DNA of 64,000 bases from Janibacter sp. DB-40 (GCF_029510815.1 NZ_CP120360.1:930001-994000); one strand, 5' to 3'; counted from the stretch's first letter, positions 18,312 to 28,382 are shown. Translations and numbers: made by a program. The notes: a model not told the origin generated them from the sequence alone.

Positions 18312-19496
18312 ATGACCACCTATCTCGACCACGCGGCGACCACGCCGATGCTCCCGGCTGCCCGGGCGGCGATGGTCGAGCAGCTGGCGATCACCGGCAA
18401 CGCCTCGAGCCTGCACGGTCCCGGCCGGGACGCGCGGCGCACCGTCGAGGAGTCGCGCGAGCAGATCGCGGCGGCCCTGGGCGCCCGCCCGAGCGAGATC
18501 GTCTTCACCTCCGGTGGCACCGAGGCGGACAACCTCGCGATCACCGGCAGCTTCCGCTCCGCCCGTGCGGCCGACGCCCGGCGCACGCGCATCGTCGCCA
18601 GTGCCGTCGAGCACCACGCCGTCCTCGACCCCATCGACCACGCGGTGGAGCACGAGGGCGCGCAGGCGACCTTCGTCGTCCCGGGGGAGTGCGGGACCGT
18701 CCAGCCGAGCGCCGTGCGCGAGGCGATCGAGACCGACCCCACCGACGTCGCCGCCGTGTCGGTGATGTGGGCGAACAACGAGGTCGGCACCGTCCAGGAC
18801 GTCGCCGCGATGGCAGAGATCGCCCACGAGCACGGGCTGGCCTTCCACACCGACGCCGTGCAGGCCGCCGGGCACCTGCCCGTGGACTTCGCGGCCAGCG
18901 GCGTCGACCTGATGAGCGTCAGCGCGCACAAGCTCGGCGGTCCGATCGGCATCGGCGCCCTCGTCGCGAGGCGCGATGCCCGCCTCATCGCCCTCAGCCA
19001 CGGCGGCGGGCAGGAGCGCGGCATCCGCTCGGGCACCCTGGACGTCGCCTCGATCCGCGCCTTCGCCGTGGCCCTGACCGAGTCGGTGGAGCGAAGGGAG
19101 GAGGAGGCCGCGCGCATCGGTGGCCTCCGCGACCGATTCCTGACCGGGACGCAGCAGCTCGACCTCGGCATCCGCGTCACCGGTTGCTGGAAGGTCGGGG
19201 ACGTGACCACCCGCCTGCCCGGCAACGCCCACATCACCATCCCCGGGTGCGAGGGCGACTCGATGCTCTACCTGCTGGACGCGGCCGGCGTCGCGGTCTC
19301 GACCGGGTCGGCCTGCCAGGCCGGGATCCCGCAGCCCTCCCACGTCGTCCTCGCGATGGGGCGCTCGGAGGGGGAGGCACGCGGCTCCCTCCGCGTCTCC
19401 TTCGGCGCGACCTCGACCGAGGCCGATGTCGAGAGGGTCCTCGCCGCCCTGCCCGAGGCCGTCGACCGTGCCCGACGGGCGAGCGGAGCGGCCTGA
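18312..19496 (+). CDS. iscS: Cysteine desulfurase (IscS/NifS type)
   Basis: 394 residues. A PLP enzyme that takes sulfur from cysteine as a persulfide and hands it on, here most obviously to MnmA for tRNA 2-thiouridine. Signatures: [14 protein letters not shown] at the start, [30 protein letters not shown] Lys207 in SAHKLGGP, and active Cys335 in STGSACQAG. The Cys loop is of the IscS length. It overlaps nothing but is followed after one base by mnmA, and it corresponds to Rv3025c in order. No Isc scaffold genes adjoin it. Confidence 0.95.
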   Translation: MTTYLDHAATTPMLPAARAAMVEQLAITGNASSLHGPGRDARRTVEESREQIAAALGARPSEIVFTSGGTEADNLAITGSFRSARAADARRTRIVASAVEHHAVLDPIDHAVEHEGAQATFVVPGECGTVQPSAVREAIETDPTDVAAVSVMWANNEVGTVQDVAAMAEIAHEHGLAFHTDAVQAAGHLPVDFAASGVDLMSVSAHKLGGPIGIGALVARRDARLIALSHGGGQERGIRSGTLDVASIRAFAVALTESVERREEEAARIGGLRDRFLTGTQQLDLGIRVTGCWKVGDVTTRLPGNAHITIPGCEGDSMLYLLDAAGVAVSTGSACQAGIPQPSHVVLAMGRSEGEARGSLRVSFGATSTEADVERVLAALPEAVDRARRASGAA

Positions 19497-19497
19497 G

Positions 19498-20673
19498 ATG
19501 CGTGTCGTCGCCGCGATGAGCGGCGGGGTCGACTCCGCCGTCGCCGCCTCCCGGATGATCGAGGCGGGCCACGACGTCGTCGGTGTGCACCTCGCCCTGG
19601 CCAAGGACGCCAAGACGCTGCGCGAGGGGGCCCGCGGGTGCTGCACGATCGAGGACGCCGGTGATGCCCGCCGCGTCGCCGACCGGCTCGGCATCCCCTT
19701 CTACGTGTGGGACATGGCCACCCCCTTCGACCGGGACGTCGTCGAGGACTTCGTCGCCGAGTACGAGGCCGGCCGCACCCCCAACCCCTGCCTGCGCTGC
19801 AACGAGAAGATCAAGTTCGCCGCCCTGCTCGACAAGGCGCTGGCGCTCGGCTTCGACGCCGTCGCGACCGGGCACTACGCGCAGATCGTCGACGGGCCGC
19901 ACGGTCGCGAGCTGCACCGCGCCGTCGACGACGCGAAGGACCAGTCGTACGTGCTCGGGGTGCTGGACGAGGAGCAGCTGGCCCGCGCGTTCTTCCCGCT
20001 CGGCGACACGACCAAGCCGGACATCCGCGCCGAGGCCGCCGAGCGCGGCTTTGCCGTGGCCAAGAAGCCCGACAGCCACGACATCTGCTTCATCTCCGAC
20101 GGTGACACCCGCGGCTGGCTGACGCAGCGCCTCGGGGAGCGCGAGGGCGAGATCGTCGACGAGGGCTCCGGCGAGGTCGTCGGCGAGCACCGCGGTGCGT
20201 ACGGCTTCACCGTCGGGCAGCGGCGCGGGCTCGGCCTCGACCGCTCCGGCCTGGACGGGCAGCCGCGCTACGTCACCCGGGTCGAGGCGGAGTCCAACCG
20301 CGTCTTCATCGGCACCGCCGACCTCCTCGGCACCGACCTGATCGAGGCCGACCACGTGCGCTGGTGCGGCCCGGCGGCCTCCGGCAGCCATCGGCTCGGC
20401 GCCCAGATCCGCGCGCACGGCGAGGAGATCCCGGCGCTCGCCGAGGTCGTCGACGGCGAGGGCGGTGCCCGGCTGCTGGTCCGCCTGGACACCGCCGTCC
20501 GCGGCGCCGCCCCCGGCCAGTCGATCGTGCTCTACGACGGCACCCGCGTCGTCGGGTCGGGGACGATCGCCCGGGCCTCCCGTTCCGCGTCGCCCGCGGG
20601 TGGAGGTGAGCTCGCCGACGAATCGCCGGCGCCTGCCCGTTCATCCAGCGGTCGCGCGGCGGGCGAGGCATGA
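19498..20673 (+). CDS. mnmA: tRNA-specific 2-thiouridylase MnmA
   Basis: 391 residues. It thiolates U34 of Lys, Glu and Gln tRNAs using ATP and sulfur relayed from IscS. The PP-loop is [14 protein letters not shown]; the catalytic cysteines are in [15 protein letters not shown] and [11 protein letters not shown]; the tRNA-contact segment [11 protein letters not shown] and the C-terminal beta-barrel are present. The last 35 residues are a low-complexity Ser/Ala/Gly tail beyond the family core. The ATG starts two bases after the iscS stop, and its own stop overlaps the next gene by four bases (ATGA). Confidence 0.96.
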   Translation: MRVVAAMSGGVDSAVAASRMIEAGHDVVGVHLALAKDAKTLREGARGCCTIEDAGDARRVADRLGIPFYVWDMATPFDRDVVEDFVAEYEAGRTPNPCLRCNEKIKFAALLDKALALGFDAVATGHYAQIVDGPHGRELHRAVDDAKDQSYVLGVLDEEQLARAFFPLGDTTKPDIRAEAAERGFAVAKKPDSHDICFISDGDTRGWLTQRLGEREGEIVDEGSGEVVGEHRGAYGFTVGQRRGLGLDRSGLDGQPRYVTRVEAESNRVFIGTADLLGTDLIEADHVRWCGPAASGSHRLGAQIRAHGEEIPALAEVVDGEGGARLLVRLDTAVRGAAPGQSIVLYDGTRVVGSGTIARASRSASPAGGGELADESPAPARSSSGRAAGEA

Positions 20674-21668
20674 CACTCGCCTCCGGCGTCGGCTCGTGGC
20701 CGGGGGAGCGCCCCCGCGAGGCCACCGTCGCCGTCCGCGACCTCCTCGGTGACGGCATCCCGCACCTGCCCGAGCTGCCCGCACGCGGACCCGGCGCCGA
20801 CATCATCGGCCGGGGAGCCGCGCTGCTCACCGACCTGCACGTCGAGACACAGCCCTACGGGTGGCGCTTCACCGACCGCTCCGGCCGGGACGAAGGGAGG
20901 GCCCGCGCCCTCCTGCGCGAGGACCTCGACGAGCTCGCAGAGGCCTACGACGGCTGGACCGGGCCGCTGAAGCTGCAGGTCGCCGGCCCGTGGACCCTCG
21001 GTGCGAGCATCGAGCTGCCGCGGGGTGAGCGGGCCGTCCACGACCCCGGAGCCCGGCGCGACATCGCGGGCGCCCTCGCGGAGGGGGTGCGCCAGCACGT
21101 CGCCGACGTCGAGCGACTGGTGCCCGGGGCCGCGGTGATCGTCCAGGTCGACGAGCCCGGCCTGCCGGCCGTGCTCGAGGGCCGCCTCCCGACGCAGTCC
21201 GGCTACGGACGCCTGCGGGCCGTCGATCGCGGCGAGGTGCGTGACGGCCTCCGCACGGTCCTCGGGGCGCTGGAGGGGCACACGACCCTCGTGCACTGCT
21301 GCAGCGGTGACGTGCCGGTGACCCTGCTGCGCGAGACCGGCGCCGACGGGATCTCCCTGGACACCTCCCTCGTCGACGGCCCCCGGTGGGAGCAGCTCGC
21401 CGAGGCCGTCGAGGCCGGGGTCACCCTCTGGGCGGGAGCCGTCCCCACCTCGGGCGGGACCGACTGGCGCACGGCCCGCGACCGGCTCGTCGCCGCCTGG
21501 CACCGCATCGGCCTGCCCGATGCCGCCCTCGGTGACCTCGTGGTCACGCCCGCGTGCGGACTGGCCGGGGGACCCCCCTTCGAGCAGGTGGGGACGCAGT
21601 CGGCGGTGGACGCCCTGCGCACCACCCGGGACCTCGCCACGGCCCTGAGCGACGTCGCCGCCGGCTGA
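20670..21668 (+). CDS. MetE C-terminal-domain-like protein (cobalamin-independent methionine synthase family)
   Basis: 332 residues resembling the catalytic barrel of MetE, with no N-terminal duplicated domain. Recognisable parts are [40 protein letters not shown] (Asp/Glu substrate contact), the zinc-ligand-like [10 protein letters not shown], and [10 protein letters not shown]. The HCC and ACG cysteines match the zinc-site pattern of MetE. Homologues sit between mnmA and ligA in many actinobacteria (Rv3015c in M. tuberculosis); their activity is not established. ATGA overlap with mnmA shows co-translation. Confidence 0.82.
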   Translation: MTLASGVGSWPGERPREATVAVRDLLGDGIPHLPELPARGPGADIIGRGAALLTDLHVETQPYGWRFTDRSGRDEGRARALLREDLDELAEAYDGWTGPLKLQVAGPWTLGASIELPRGERAVHDPGARRDIAGALAEGVRQHVADVERLVPGAAVIVQVDEPGLPAVLEGRLPTQSGYGRLRAVDRGEVRDGLRTVLGALEGHTTLVHCCSGDVPVTLLRETGADGISLDTSLVDGPRWEQLAEAVEAGVTLWAGAVPTSGGTDWRTARDRLVAAWHRIGLPDAALGDLVVTPACGLAGGPPFEQVGTQSAVDALRTTRDLATALSDVAAG

Positions 21669-21678
21669 CGGCACCCCG

Positions 21679-21752
21679 GATACGAACTACTGCAGGCAGC
21701 AGCACGTATCGCGCGCAGTAGTTCGAGCTGCGGCTGACGATACGAAGTACTG
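21679..21752 (+). promoter_or_regulatory. Repeated dyad, probable operator of the cox-pxp-acc operon
   Basis: GATACGAACTACTG (21679-21692) recurs as GATACGAAGTACTG (21739-21752), 13 of 14 matching, 60 bp apart. Between them CGAACTACTGC (21683-21693) is inverted perfectly as GCAGTAGTTCG (21715-21725), and GATACG is mirrored by CGTATC at 21705-21710. The block sits 125-200 bp before coxS, where a regulator of the operon would be expected to bind. No regulator gene is adjacent. Confidence 0.55.
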
Positions 21753-21877
21753 ATTGCAGCACTTCGCGGCGGCGCGGATCGGTGCGGCCGTCGTGTGGCG
21801 CTTGTCACTTCGTGCCACATGCACCAGTGTTGACCGCACAGGAGCAACCCGGCACAACGTCGTGCGAAGGAAGTGCA

Positions 21878-22363
21878 ATGGCGCGCATCACCGTCACCGT
21901 CGATGGCATGAGGTTCACCCACGAGGTCGAACCCCGAACCCTGCTGGTGCACTACCTCCGCGAGACGGTCGGCAGGACCGGCACCGTGGTCGGGTGCGAC
22001 AGCAGCAACTGCGGCGCCTGCACCGTGCTCGTCGACGGGGAGAGCATCAAGTCCTGCTCCGTCCTCGCCGTCCAGGCGGACGGCGCCGAGATCGAGACCG
22101 TCGAGGGCCTCGCCGCCGGTGACGGCACACTGCACCCGGTCCAGCAGGCCTTCCACGAGCACCACGGGCTCCAGTGCGGGTACTGCACCCCCGGGATGCT
22201 CATGCGCACCGTCTGCCTCGTGCGCGAGAACCCGGAGCCGACCGAGGACGAGGTCCGCGAAGGGCTCAAGGGCAACATGTGCCGCTGCACCGGCTACCAG
22301 GGGATCGTCTCGGCGGTCATGGCCTACTCGCAGGCCGCCCGCGACGAGGAGGTCGGTCGATGA
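21878..22363 (+). CDS. Molybdenum hydroxylase small subunit, two [2Fe-2S] clusters (CoxS type)
   Basis: 161 residues. It passes electrons from the molybdenum site to the FAD subunit. The plant-type ferredoxin cluster cysteines are Cys40, Cys45, Cys48 and Cys60 (GCDSSNCGAC...KSC); the second cluster uses Cys100, Cys103, Cys135 and Cys137 (QCGYC...CRC). Length is normal for CoxS/XdhC-type subunits. The ATG is preceded by GAAGGAAG. Its stop overlaps the large-subunit start (ATGA). First gene of the eight-gene accessory operon. Confidence 0.93.
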   Translation: MARITVTVDGMRFTHEVEPRTLLVHYLRETVGRTGTVVGCDSSNCGACTVLVDGESIKSCSVLAVQADGAEIETVEGLAAGDGTLHPVQQAFHEHHGLQCGYCTPGMLMRTVCLVRENPEPTEDEVREGLKGNMCRCTGYQGIVSAVMAYSQAARDEEVGR

Positions 22364-24789
22364 GCACCGCACCCGATGCGCCGAGCGCGCAGGACGAGCG
22401 GACCCCCGAGATCGGGCGCGCCCGCCTGCGCCGCGAGGACGAGCGGGCCCTGACCGGCCGGACCCGGTGGACCGACGACATGACCCTGCCCGGGATGCTC
22501 CACCTGTCCGTGCTCCGGTCCCCGGTCGCCCACGCCTCGATCACCGAGCTGGACACCACCGAGGCCGCCCGGGCGCCCGGGGTCGTCGGGGTCTGGACCG
22601 GGGAGGACCTGCCCGAGCAGGGGGCGATGCCGACGGCGTGGACCGTCAGCGACGACATGAGGACACCGCCCTACTTCCCGCTGAGCGTCGGATCCGTCAA
22701 GCACGTCGGCGACATCGTGGCGGTCGTGGCCGCCACGTCGAAGGAGGCCGCCGACGACGCGCTCGAGCTCATCGACGTCGACTACGACGAGCTCCCCGTG
22801 GTCGTCGACCCGATGGTCGCGAAGCAGGAGGGGAGTCCGCTCGTCCACCCGGACCTCGGCACGAACGTGTGTGCCACGTGGGGACTCGACTCGGTCACCC
22901 TCGGCACCGGTGGCGACGCCGCCGCGGCGATCCGCGAGGCCGAGTCCGACCCCGACCAGGTCGTGGTGCGGCGCACGCTCCGGCAGAACCGCGTCACGCC
23001 CGCCTACATCGAGCCCCGCTCGATCGTCGTCGACCCGACCGCCGAGCAGGTGACGATGTGGTCGGCCACCCAGGTGCCGCACATCGTGCGCATCCTCATG
23101 GCGATGACCCAACCCATCGAGGAGCACGAGCTGCGCGTCGTGGCGCCGGACGTCGGTGGCGGGTTCGGGGGCAAGCTGCAGTTCACCCGCGAGGAGGCGC
23201 TGGTGCTGCTGATCGCACGGCGGCTGCGCCTGCCCTGCAAGTACACCGAGTCCCGCAGCGAGTCGATGCAGTCGTCGCACCATGCGCGCGACCAGGTGCA
23301 GGAGCTGACCCTGGCCGCACGGCGGGACGGCACCATCACCGCCCTGGACGTCGACCTCACCGCGGACATGGGGGCCTACCTGGGCATCCTCACCGCGGGG
23401 ATCCCGCTGCTGGGCGGATTCATGTTCAACGGGATCTACCGGATCCCGGCCTACTCCTTCCACTGCACCGACGTCTTCACCAACAAGACGATGACCGATG
23501 CCTACCGCGGGGCGGGGAAGCCGGAGGCGACCTTCGGCATCGAGCGGATGATGGACGAGCTGGCCGTCGAGCTGGACCTGGACCCGATCGAGGTGCGGCG
23601 ACGCAACTGGATCAGGCCCGAGGAGTTCCCGTACGCCACCGTGGCCGGCCTGACCTACGACTCCGGCAACTACGACCAGGCCACCGACAAGGCGCTCGCG
23701 ATGTTCGGCTACGACGAGCTGCGGGCCGAGCAGCGGCGTCGCCGCGAGGCGCAGGACCCCGTCCAGCTCGGCATCGGGGTGTGCACCTTCGTCGAGCTGT
23801 CCGGACTGGCCCCCAGCCGCGTGCTCGGAGGCCTGAACTACGGCTCCGGCGGATGGGAGCACTCCACGATCCGGATGCTCCCGACCGGCAAGGTCGAGGT
23901 CGTCGCCGGCACCACCTCGCACGGGCAGGGGCACGCCACCGCCTTCTCCCAGATCGTCTCGGACGAGCTGGGCATCCCCTTCGAGGACATCGTCCTCATC
24001 AGCGGCGACACCGCGTCCGCCCACAAGGGCATGGACACCTACGGGTCCCGCTCGCTGGTCGTCGGGGGGATGGCGATCGTCGGGGCGGCCCGCAAGGTGG
24101 TGGAGAAGGCCCGGCCGATCGCCGCCCACATGCTCGAGGCAAGCACCGACGACCTCGAGTTCGCCGGGGGGAGGTTCTCGGTCAAGGGCACGGGCAGCGG
24201 CGTGACCATCCAGGAGATCATGATCAGCACCTGGCTCGCGCACGACCTCCCGGACGGGCTGGAGCCGAACCTGGATGCGGACTGCACCTTCGACCCGGAG
24301 AACTTCTCCTACCCCACGGGGACGCACCTGGCGGCCGTCGAGGTCGACACGCAGACCGGGCGGGTGACGGTCCGCGACTACGTCTGCGTCCAGGACGTCG
24401 GCGTCCTGGTCAACCCGATGATCGTCGACGGGCAGGTCCACGGCGGACTCACCCAGGGCATCGCCCAGGCGCTGTACGAGGAGATCCAGTACTCCGACGA
24501 GGGCCAGCTCACCAGCGGCACCCTCGCCGACTACCTGGTCCCGGCTGCCCCGGACGTCCTGCGCTACCGCACGGACACCACCGTGACCGAGGCGACCACC
24601 AATGTCCTGGGGGTCAAGGCGGTGGGCGAGACGGGTGCCACCGCCGCCCCGCCGGCCATCGTCAACGGTGTGCTGGACGCCCTGCGACCGCTCGGGGTCA
24701 CCGACATCACGATGCCGTGCACCCCGCCGAAGGTCTGGACGGCGATCGACGAGGCGCGACGCACGACCGAGGGACAGGTGACGGCATGA
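22360..24789 (+). CDS. Molybdenum hydroxylase large subunit (form II CoxL-like)
   Basis: 809 residues. It holds the molybdopterin-cytosine-dinucleotide site and hydroxylates a carbon next to nitrogen or an aldehyde carbon. PDVGGGFGGKL is the conserved Mo-cofactor segment, AYRGAGKPEA (residues 381-387 for AYRGAGK) is the active-site loop, and VKAVGETGA ends in catalytic Glu757. True CO dehydrogenases (form I) have AYRCSFR; the absence of Cys here excludes that and places the protein among form II enzymes, which act on N-heterocycles, purines or aldehydes. Substrate is unknown. It is coupled to both neighbours by ATGA overlaps in the S-L-M order, unlike the M-S-L order of classical cox operons. 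Confidence 0.92.
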   Translation: MSTAPDAPSAQDERTPEIGRARLRREDERALTGRTRWTDDMTLPGMLHLSVLRSPVAHASITELDTTEAARAPGVVGVWTGEDLPEQGAMPTAWTVSDDMRTPPYFPLSVGSVKHVGDIVAVVAATSKEAADDALELIDVDYDELPVVVDPMVAKQEGSPLVHPDLGTNVCATWGLDSVTLGTGGDAAAAIREAESDPDQVVVRRTLRQNRVTPAYIEPRSIVVDPTAEQVTMWSATQVPHIVRILMAMTQPIEEHELRVVAPDVGGGFGGKLQFTREEALVLLIARRLRLPCKYTESRSESMQSSHHARDQVQELTLAARRDGTITALDVDLTADMGAYLGILTAGIPLLGGFMFNGIYRIPAYSFHCTDVFTNKTMTDAYRGAGKPEATFGIERMMDELAVELDLDPIEVRRRNWIRPEEFPYATVAGLTYDSGNYDQATDKALAMFGYDELRAEQRRRREAQDPVQLGIGVCTFVELSGLAPSRVLGGLNYGSGGWEHSTIRMLPTGKVEVVAGTTSHGQGHATAFSQIVSDELGIPFEDIVLISGDTASAHKGMDTYGSRSLVVGGMAIVGAARKVVEKARPIAAHMLEASTDDLEFAGGRFSVKGTGSGVTIQEIMISTWLAHDLPDGLEPNLDADCTFDPENFSYPTGTHLAAVEVDTQTGRVTVRDYVCVQDVGVLVNPMIVDGQVHGGLTQGIAQALYEEIQYSDEGQLTSGTLADYLVPAAPDVLRYRTDTTVTEATTNVLGVKAVGETGATAAPPAIVNGVLDALRPLGVTDITMPCTPPKVWTAIDEARRTTEGQVTA

Positions 24790-25646
24790 GGCCCGTGGAC
24801 TTCGACTACACGTCACCGACCACCCTCGAGGAGGTGGTGCGCAGCCTCGACGACGGGGGTGACGAGGCCACCATCATCGGTGGCGGGCAGTCGCTCATGC
24901 CGGTGCTGCGCATGCGGATGGCCGACCCGGAGCTCCTCGTCGACCTGCGCAGGGTCCCCGGCATGCGGGAGGTGCGGGAGGAGGGCGACCACGTCGTCGT
25001 CGGTGCCATGGCCACCCACCACGCAGTGGCCCACGACGCACTCGTCGCCGCCCATGCCGGGGTCCTGGGCCAGGCCGCGGCGTGCGTGGGGGATCCGCAG
25101 ATCAGGTACCGGGGGACCGTCGGCGGTTCCCTGGCCCATGCCGACCCGGCGGGCGACATCGCACCCGCCGTGCTGGCGCTCGACGGCGTCATCGAGGTCA
25201 CCGGTCCCGACGGGGCGAGGACGGTGCCGGCGACGGAGTTCTTCCACGGCCCGTTCACCACGGACCTGCGCGACGGCGAGGTGCTGACCGCCGTTCGACT
25301 GCCCAAGCACACGGGGTGGGGGATGCGCTACGAGAAGTTCGCGCACGTGGCCCAGTCCTGGTCCATCGTCGCCGTCGCGGCGGCGGTGCAGGTCGAGGAC
25401 GGTGCCATCGCCCGCGTGCGCCTGGGGATGGCCAACATGGGGCAGACACCGCTGCGGGCAGAGACGGCCGAAGCAGCGCTGACGGGAGTGCCGCTCCAGG
25501 AGCGCGCCGTGCACGACGCGGCCGCGCGTGCCGGCGAGGGAACCTCCCCGCCGGTCGACGCCGCGGGCACCGCCGAGTACCGCCGCCATCTCGCGGGGGT
25601 CCTGGCCGGCCGGGCGGTCGCCGCGGCCGCGGGAGTGGCCGGATGA
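24786..25646 (+). CDS. Molybdenum hydroxylase medium (FAD) subunit (CoxM type)
   Basis: 286 residues. The two FAD-binding motifs are IIGGGQSLMP near residue 35 and TVGGSLAHADPAGD near residue 115. The C-terminal CO dehydrogenase flavoprotein domain follows (YEKFAHVAQSWSIVAVAA). It reoxidises the iron-sulfur subunit and delivers electrons to an acceptor. ATGA overlap with coxL; 40 bp before pxpA. Confidence 0.93.
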   Translation: MRPVDFDYTSPTTLEEVVRSLDDGGDEATIIGGGQSLMPVLRMRMADPELLVDLRRVPGMREVREEGDHVVVGAMATHHAVAHDALVAAHAGVLGQAAACVGDPQIRYRGTVGGSLAHADPAGDIAPAVLALDGVIEVTGPDGARTVPATEFFHGPFTTDLRDGEVLTAVRLPKHTGWGMRYEKFAHVAQSWSIVAVAAAVQVEDGAIARVRLGMANMGQTPLRAETAEAALTGVPLQERAVHDAAARAGEGTSPPVDAAGTAEYRRHLAGVLAGRAVAAAAGVAG

Positions 25647-25686
25647 GAAGAAGCCAGTCGGCAGACGCACGGACAGGAGCCTGCGC

Positions 25687-26469
25687 ATGAGTACCAGCAC
25701 CGCGAAACTCGTCGATCTCAACGCGGACGGTGGTGAGAGCTTCGGTCGGTGGACCCTGGGTGCCGACGAGTCCCTGGCCCCGATGATCTCCTCGCTCAAC
25801 GTGGCCTGCGGGTGGCACGCCGGTGACCCGGCGACCATGGCCACCTCCGTCGCGCTCGCCAAGGAGCACGGGGTCGGGCTCGGCGCGCACCCGGGTTTCC
25901 CCGACCTCACCGGCTTCGGACGCCGCGCGATGGCCTTCTCCCCGACGGAGGCGGCGCAGGCAGTGCTCTACCAGACCGGAGCCCTGCGGGCCTTCGCGGA
26001 CCAGCTGGGCGTCCCCCTTCGTCACGTCAAGCCCCACGGCAGCCTCTACGGGCTGCTGATGAAGGACGACGACGCGGCCGACGCCGTCGCCGACGCCGTC
26101 GCGGAGGTGGACCCGACCCTCTTCATCGTGCTGGAGGCCGGGCACTGCGCCGACCGGCAGCGCGAGCGCGGCCACAAGGTGGCTGCGGAGGCCTTCGCCG
26201 ACCTCGAGTACACCGACGACGGGCACATCATCATCGACCCGAAGAACCAACGGCGCGACCCCCAGTGGTGCGCCGACCAGGTCGCCGACATCCTCCAGGG
26301 GCGGGTCCGGTCGGTCAACGGGGTGGTCTCCTCGATCCGGGCGGACACCGTCTGCCTGCACTCGGACCGACCGGGGGCGGTGGACAACGCCCGTGCCGTC
26401 GTCGACCGCATGACCAGCTTGGGGTGGACGATCCGGTCCCTCCACCAGATCGACCAGGAGGGTTCATGA
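25687..26469 (+). CDS. pxpA: LamB/YcsF family protein, 5-oxoprolinase-type subunit A
   Basis: 260 residues of the PxpA (YcsF) family, the hydrolytic partner of PxpBC in ATP-dependent opening of 5-oxoproline. Signatures are DLNADGGESFGRW, SLNVACGWHAGDP, GAHPGFPDLTGFGRR, HVKPHGSLYG and, in place of the usual EAFADRRY, EAFADLEYTDDGHI. The change of the usual RRY to LEY in a conserved region and of LMNKD to LMKDD hints at a substrate other than 5-oxoproline. AGGAG lies eight bases before the ATG. The stop overlaps the pxpB start. Confidence 0.88.
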   Translation: MSTSTAKLVDLNADGGESFGRWTLGADESLAPMISSLNVACGWHAGDPATMATSVALAKEHGVGLGAHPGFPDLTGFGRRAMAFSPTEAAQAVLYQTGALRAFADQLGVPLRHVKPHGSLYGLLMKDDDAADAVADAVAEVDPTLFIVLEAGHCADRQRERGHKVAAEAFADLEYTDDGHIIIDPKNQRRDPQWCADQVADILQGRVRSVNGVVSSIRADTVCLHSDRPGAVDNARAVVDRMTSLGWTIRSLHQIDQEGS

Positions 26470-27365
26470 GCCAACCGGTGCAGCTGCCTCCCGCGCGCTA
26501 CGAGCACGGGGGAGACGAGTTCATCTTCGTCGAGATCGCCGAGGAGATGAGCATGGAGGCCAACATCAAGGCCACGCTCATCACCCAGGAGCTCGAGAGC
26601 AGGCAGATGTCGGGACTGGTCGACATCTGCCCCTCCAATGCCTCCTACCTCGTGCGCTTCGACCCCGACGTCATCCCCCCGGCGGACCTCATGGCGCTCC
26701 TGAAGGACCTGGAGGGGCGCTTCCAGGAGGTGCCCGAGGGGTTCACGCTGCAGACCCGCGTCGTGGACGTGCCGGTGCTCTACAACGACCCCTGGACGCA
26801 CGAGGCGATGATGCGCTTCCGCGACCGGCACCAGGACCCGGAGTCGACCGATCTGGAGTACGGCGCCCGCACCAACGGCTTCGACAGCGTCGAGGCCTTC
26901 ATCGAGCACCTGGCCGGGAACCCGTGGATCGTCACCATGCTCGGCTTCGTCCCGGGCCTGCCGTTCTGCTACCAGCTCGAGCCGAGGGAGCGGCAGGTGC
27001 AGGTCCCCAAGTACGTGCGGCCCCGGACCTTCACCCCGGAGCGTGCCTTCGGCATCGGTGGTGCCTTCTCGGTGGTCTACCCGGTCCAGGGGGCCGGCGG
27101 CTACCAGCTGTACGGGATGTCGGCCACGCCGGTGCTCAACGTGCGCCAGGACCACCCGGACTTCGCCCACTCCATCGTCTTCCCTCGGGCGGGCGACATC
27201 CTGCGGTACCGCTCCGTGGACCGCACGGAGTTCGACGACACCCGCAGGGAGGTGGAGGCGGGCACCTTCCGCTACCGGCAGCACGACGTCGAGTTCTCGC
27301 CGGCGGCCTTCCTCGACGACCCGCAAGGAGTCAACGACCGTCTGCTGGAGGTGCTGTACCGATGA
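26466..27365 (+). CDS. pxpB: PxpB/KipI-like carboxyltransferase subunit (AHS1 domain)
   Basis: 299 residues. The AHS1 (KipI) fold forms, with AHS2, the carboxyltransferase of urea carboxylase and the PxpBC part of prokaryotic 5-oxoprolinase. The MLGFVPGLPFCYQL segment and VPKYVRPRTFTPERAFGIGGAF correspond to the family's GFxPGFPYL and RxxVPAGSVGIAG regions but are clearly divergent. At 299 residues it is longer than the usual 220-240, with extra sequence around residues 110-145. ATGA overlaps tie it to pxpA and pxpC. Confidence 0.82.
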   Translation: MSQPVQLPPARYEHGGDEFIFVEIAEEMSMEANIKATLITQELESRQMSGLVDICPSNASYLVRFDPDVIPPADLMALLKDLEGRFQEVPEGFTLQTRVVDVPVLYNDPWTHEAMMRFRDRHQDPESTDLEYGARTNGFDSVEAFIEHLAGNPWIVTMLGFVPGLPFCYQLEPRERQVQVPKYVRPRTFTPERAFGIGGAFSVVYPVQGAGGYQLYGMSATPVLNVRQDHPDFAHSIVFPRAGDILRYRSVDRTEFDDTRREVEAGTFRYRQHDVEFSPAAFLDDPQGVNDRLLEVLYR

Positions 27366-28336
27366 GTGCACAGGTGAGAGTCGTCTCCGGCGGGCTGTCG
27401 ACGACGGTCCAGGACCTCGGTCGCACCGGCCGGTACGCCATCGGGATGCCGCCCTCCGGTGCGATGGACCAGTACTCCTTCCGTGTCGCCAACCTCCTCG
27501 TCGGCAACCCCGAGGGTGCCGCCGCCCTGGAGGCCACGTACATCGGGCCATCGCTGGAGTTCACCGACGACCGGCTCGTCGCCGTGACCGGCGGGGACGC
27601 CGCCGTCACGCTCAACGGCGAGCCCATCCCGATGTGGTCGAGCGCGCAGGTCCGCAGCGGTGACGTGCTGTCGTTCGGGATGATCACCAGCGGCGCGCGC
27701 CCATACATCGCTGTGTCCGGCGGCATCGCCGTGCCGGAGTACCTGGGGTCCCGGTCGACGTACACGTTGATCGGGCTCGGCGGCCACGAGGGTCGCACCC
27801 TGGCCGATGGTGACGTCCTCCCGCTCGGGGACGGGGTGACCGGGGAGGCCGGCGCCGTCGTGCCCGACGAGCTGGTGCCGCAGTTCCCCTCCGACATCGA
27901 GGTCCGGGCCGTCGTCGGGTTGTGCTCCTACCGGCTCACGCCGGCGGCGCTCGAGTCCTTCCTGAGCACTCCGTGGAGGATCACCAAGGACGCGGACAGG
28001 GTCGGGTACCGGCTGCGCGGCGGCACGCTCGACTTCGTCGAGCGCGAGCAGCCCTTCGGGGCGGGCAGCGACCCGGCCAACGTCGTCGACCTCGGCTACC
28101 CGCTGGGCTCGATCCAGGTGCCGGGCGGGGACGAGCCGATCGTCCTCCTCGGCGACGCCGTCACCGGCGGTGGCTACGTCACGATCGCCACGGTCATCTC
28201 GGTCGACCGGGACCTGTTCGGACAGGCCAAGACCGGCGACACCATCCGGTTCCGGGACGTCGGCATCGACGAGGCCCTGGCCGCGCGCGCCGACCGCAAC
28301 CGACGGCTGGACCGGATCCGGTCGGCCCTGGCCTGA
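27362..28336 (+). CDS. pxpC: PxpC/KipA-like carboxyltransferase subunit (AHS2 domain)
   Basis: 324 residues. It starts VRVVSGGLSTTVQDLGRTGR, the hallmark of the KipA/AHS2 family, followed by GMPPSGAMDQYSFRVAN and ALEATYIGPSLEF. The later conserved SDRVGYRL-type motif is present as DRVGYRLRG, and LGYPLGSIQVPGG, LLGDAVTGGGYVTIATV complete the domain. With PxpB it forms a carboxyltransferase-like heterodimer. It is coupled to pxpB; 46 bp separate it from the biotin-carrier gene. Confidence 0.9.
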   Translation: MSAQVRVVSGGLSTTVQDLGRTGRYAIGMPPSGAMDQYSFRVANLLVGNPEGAAALEATYIGPSLEFTDDRLVAVTGGDAAVTLNGEPIPMWSSAQVRSGDVLSFGMITSGARPYIAVSGGIAVPEYLGSRSTYTLIGLGGHEGRTLADGDVLPLGDGVTGEAGAVVPDELVPQFPSDIEVRAVVGLCSYRLTPAALESFLSTPWRITKDADRVGYRLRGGTLDFVEREQPFGAGSDPANVVDLGYPLGSIQVPGGDEPIVLLGDAVTGGGYVTIATVISVDRDLFGQAKTGDTIRFRDVGIDEALAARADRNRRLDRIRSALA

Positions 28337-28382
28337 GCCACGCCCGCACGAGCACCACGCAGCCCCGTCGAAAGGAAGCACG

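Noticed and set aside
22360..24789. CoxL as aerobic carbon monoxide dehydrogenase
   Set aside because: The active-site loop is AYRGAGK, without the Cys of the form I AYRCSFR motif, and the gene order is S-L-M rather than M-S-L.
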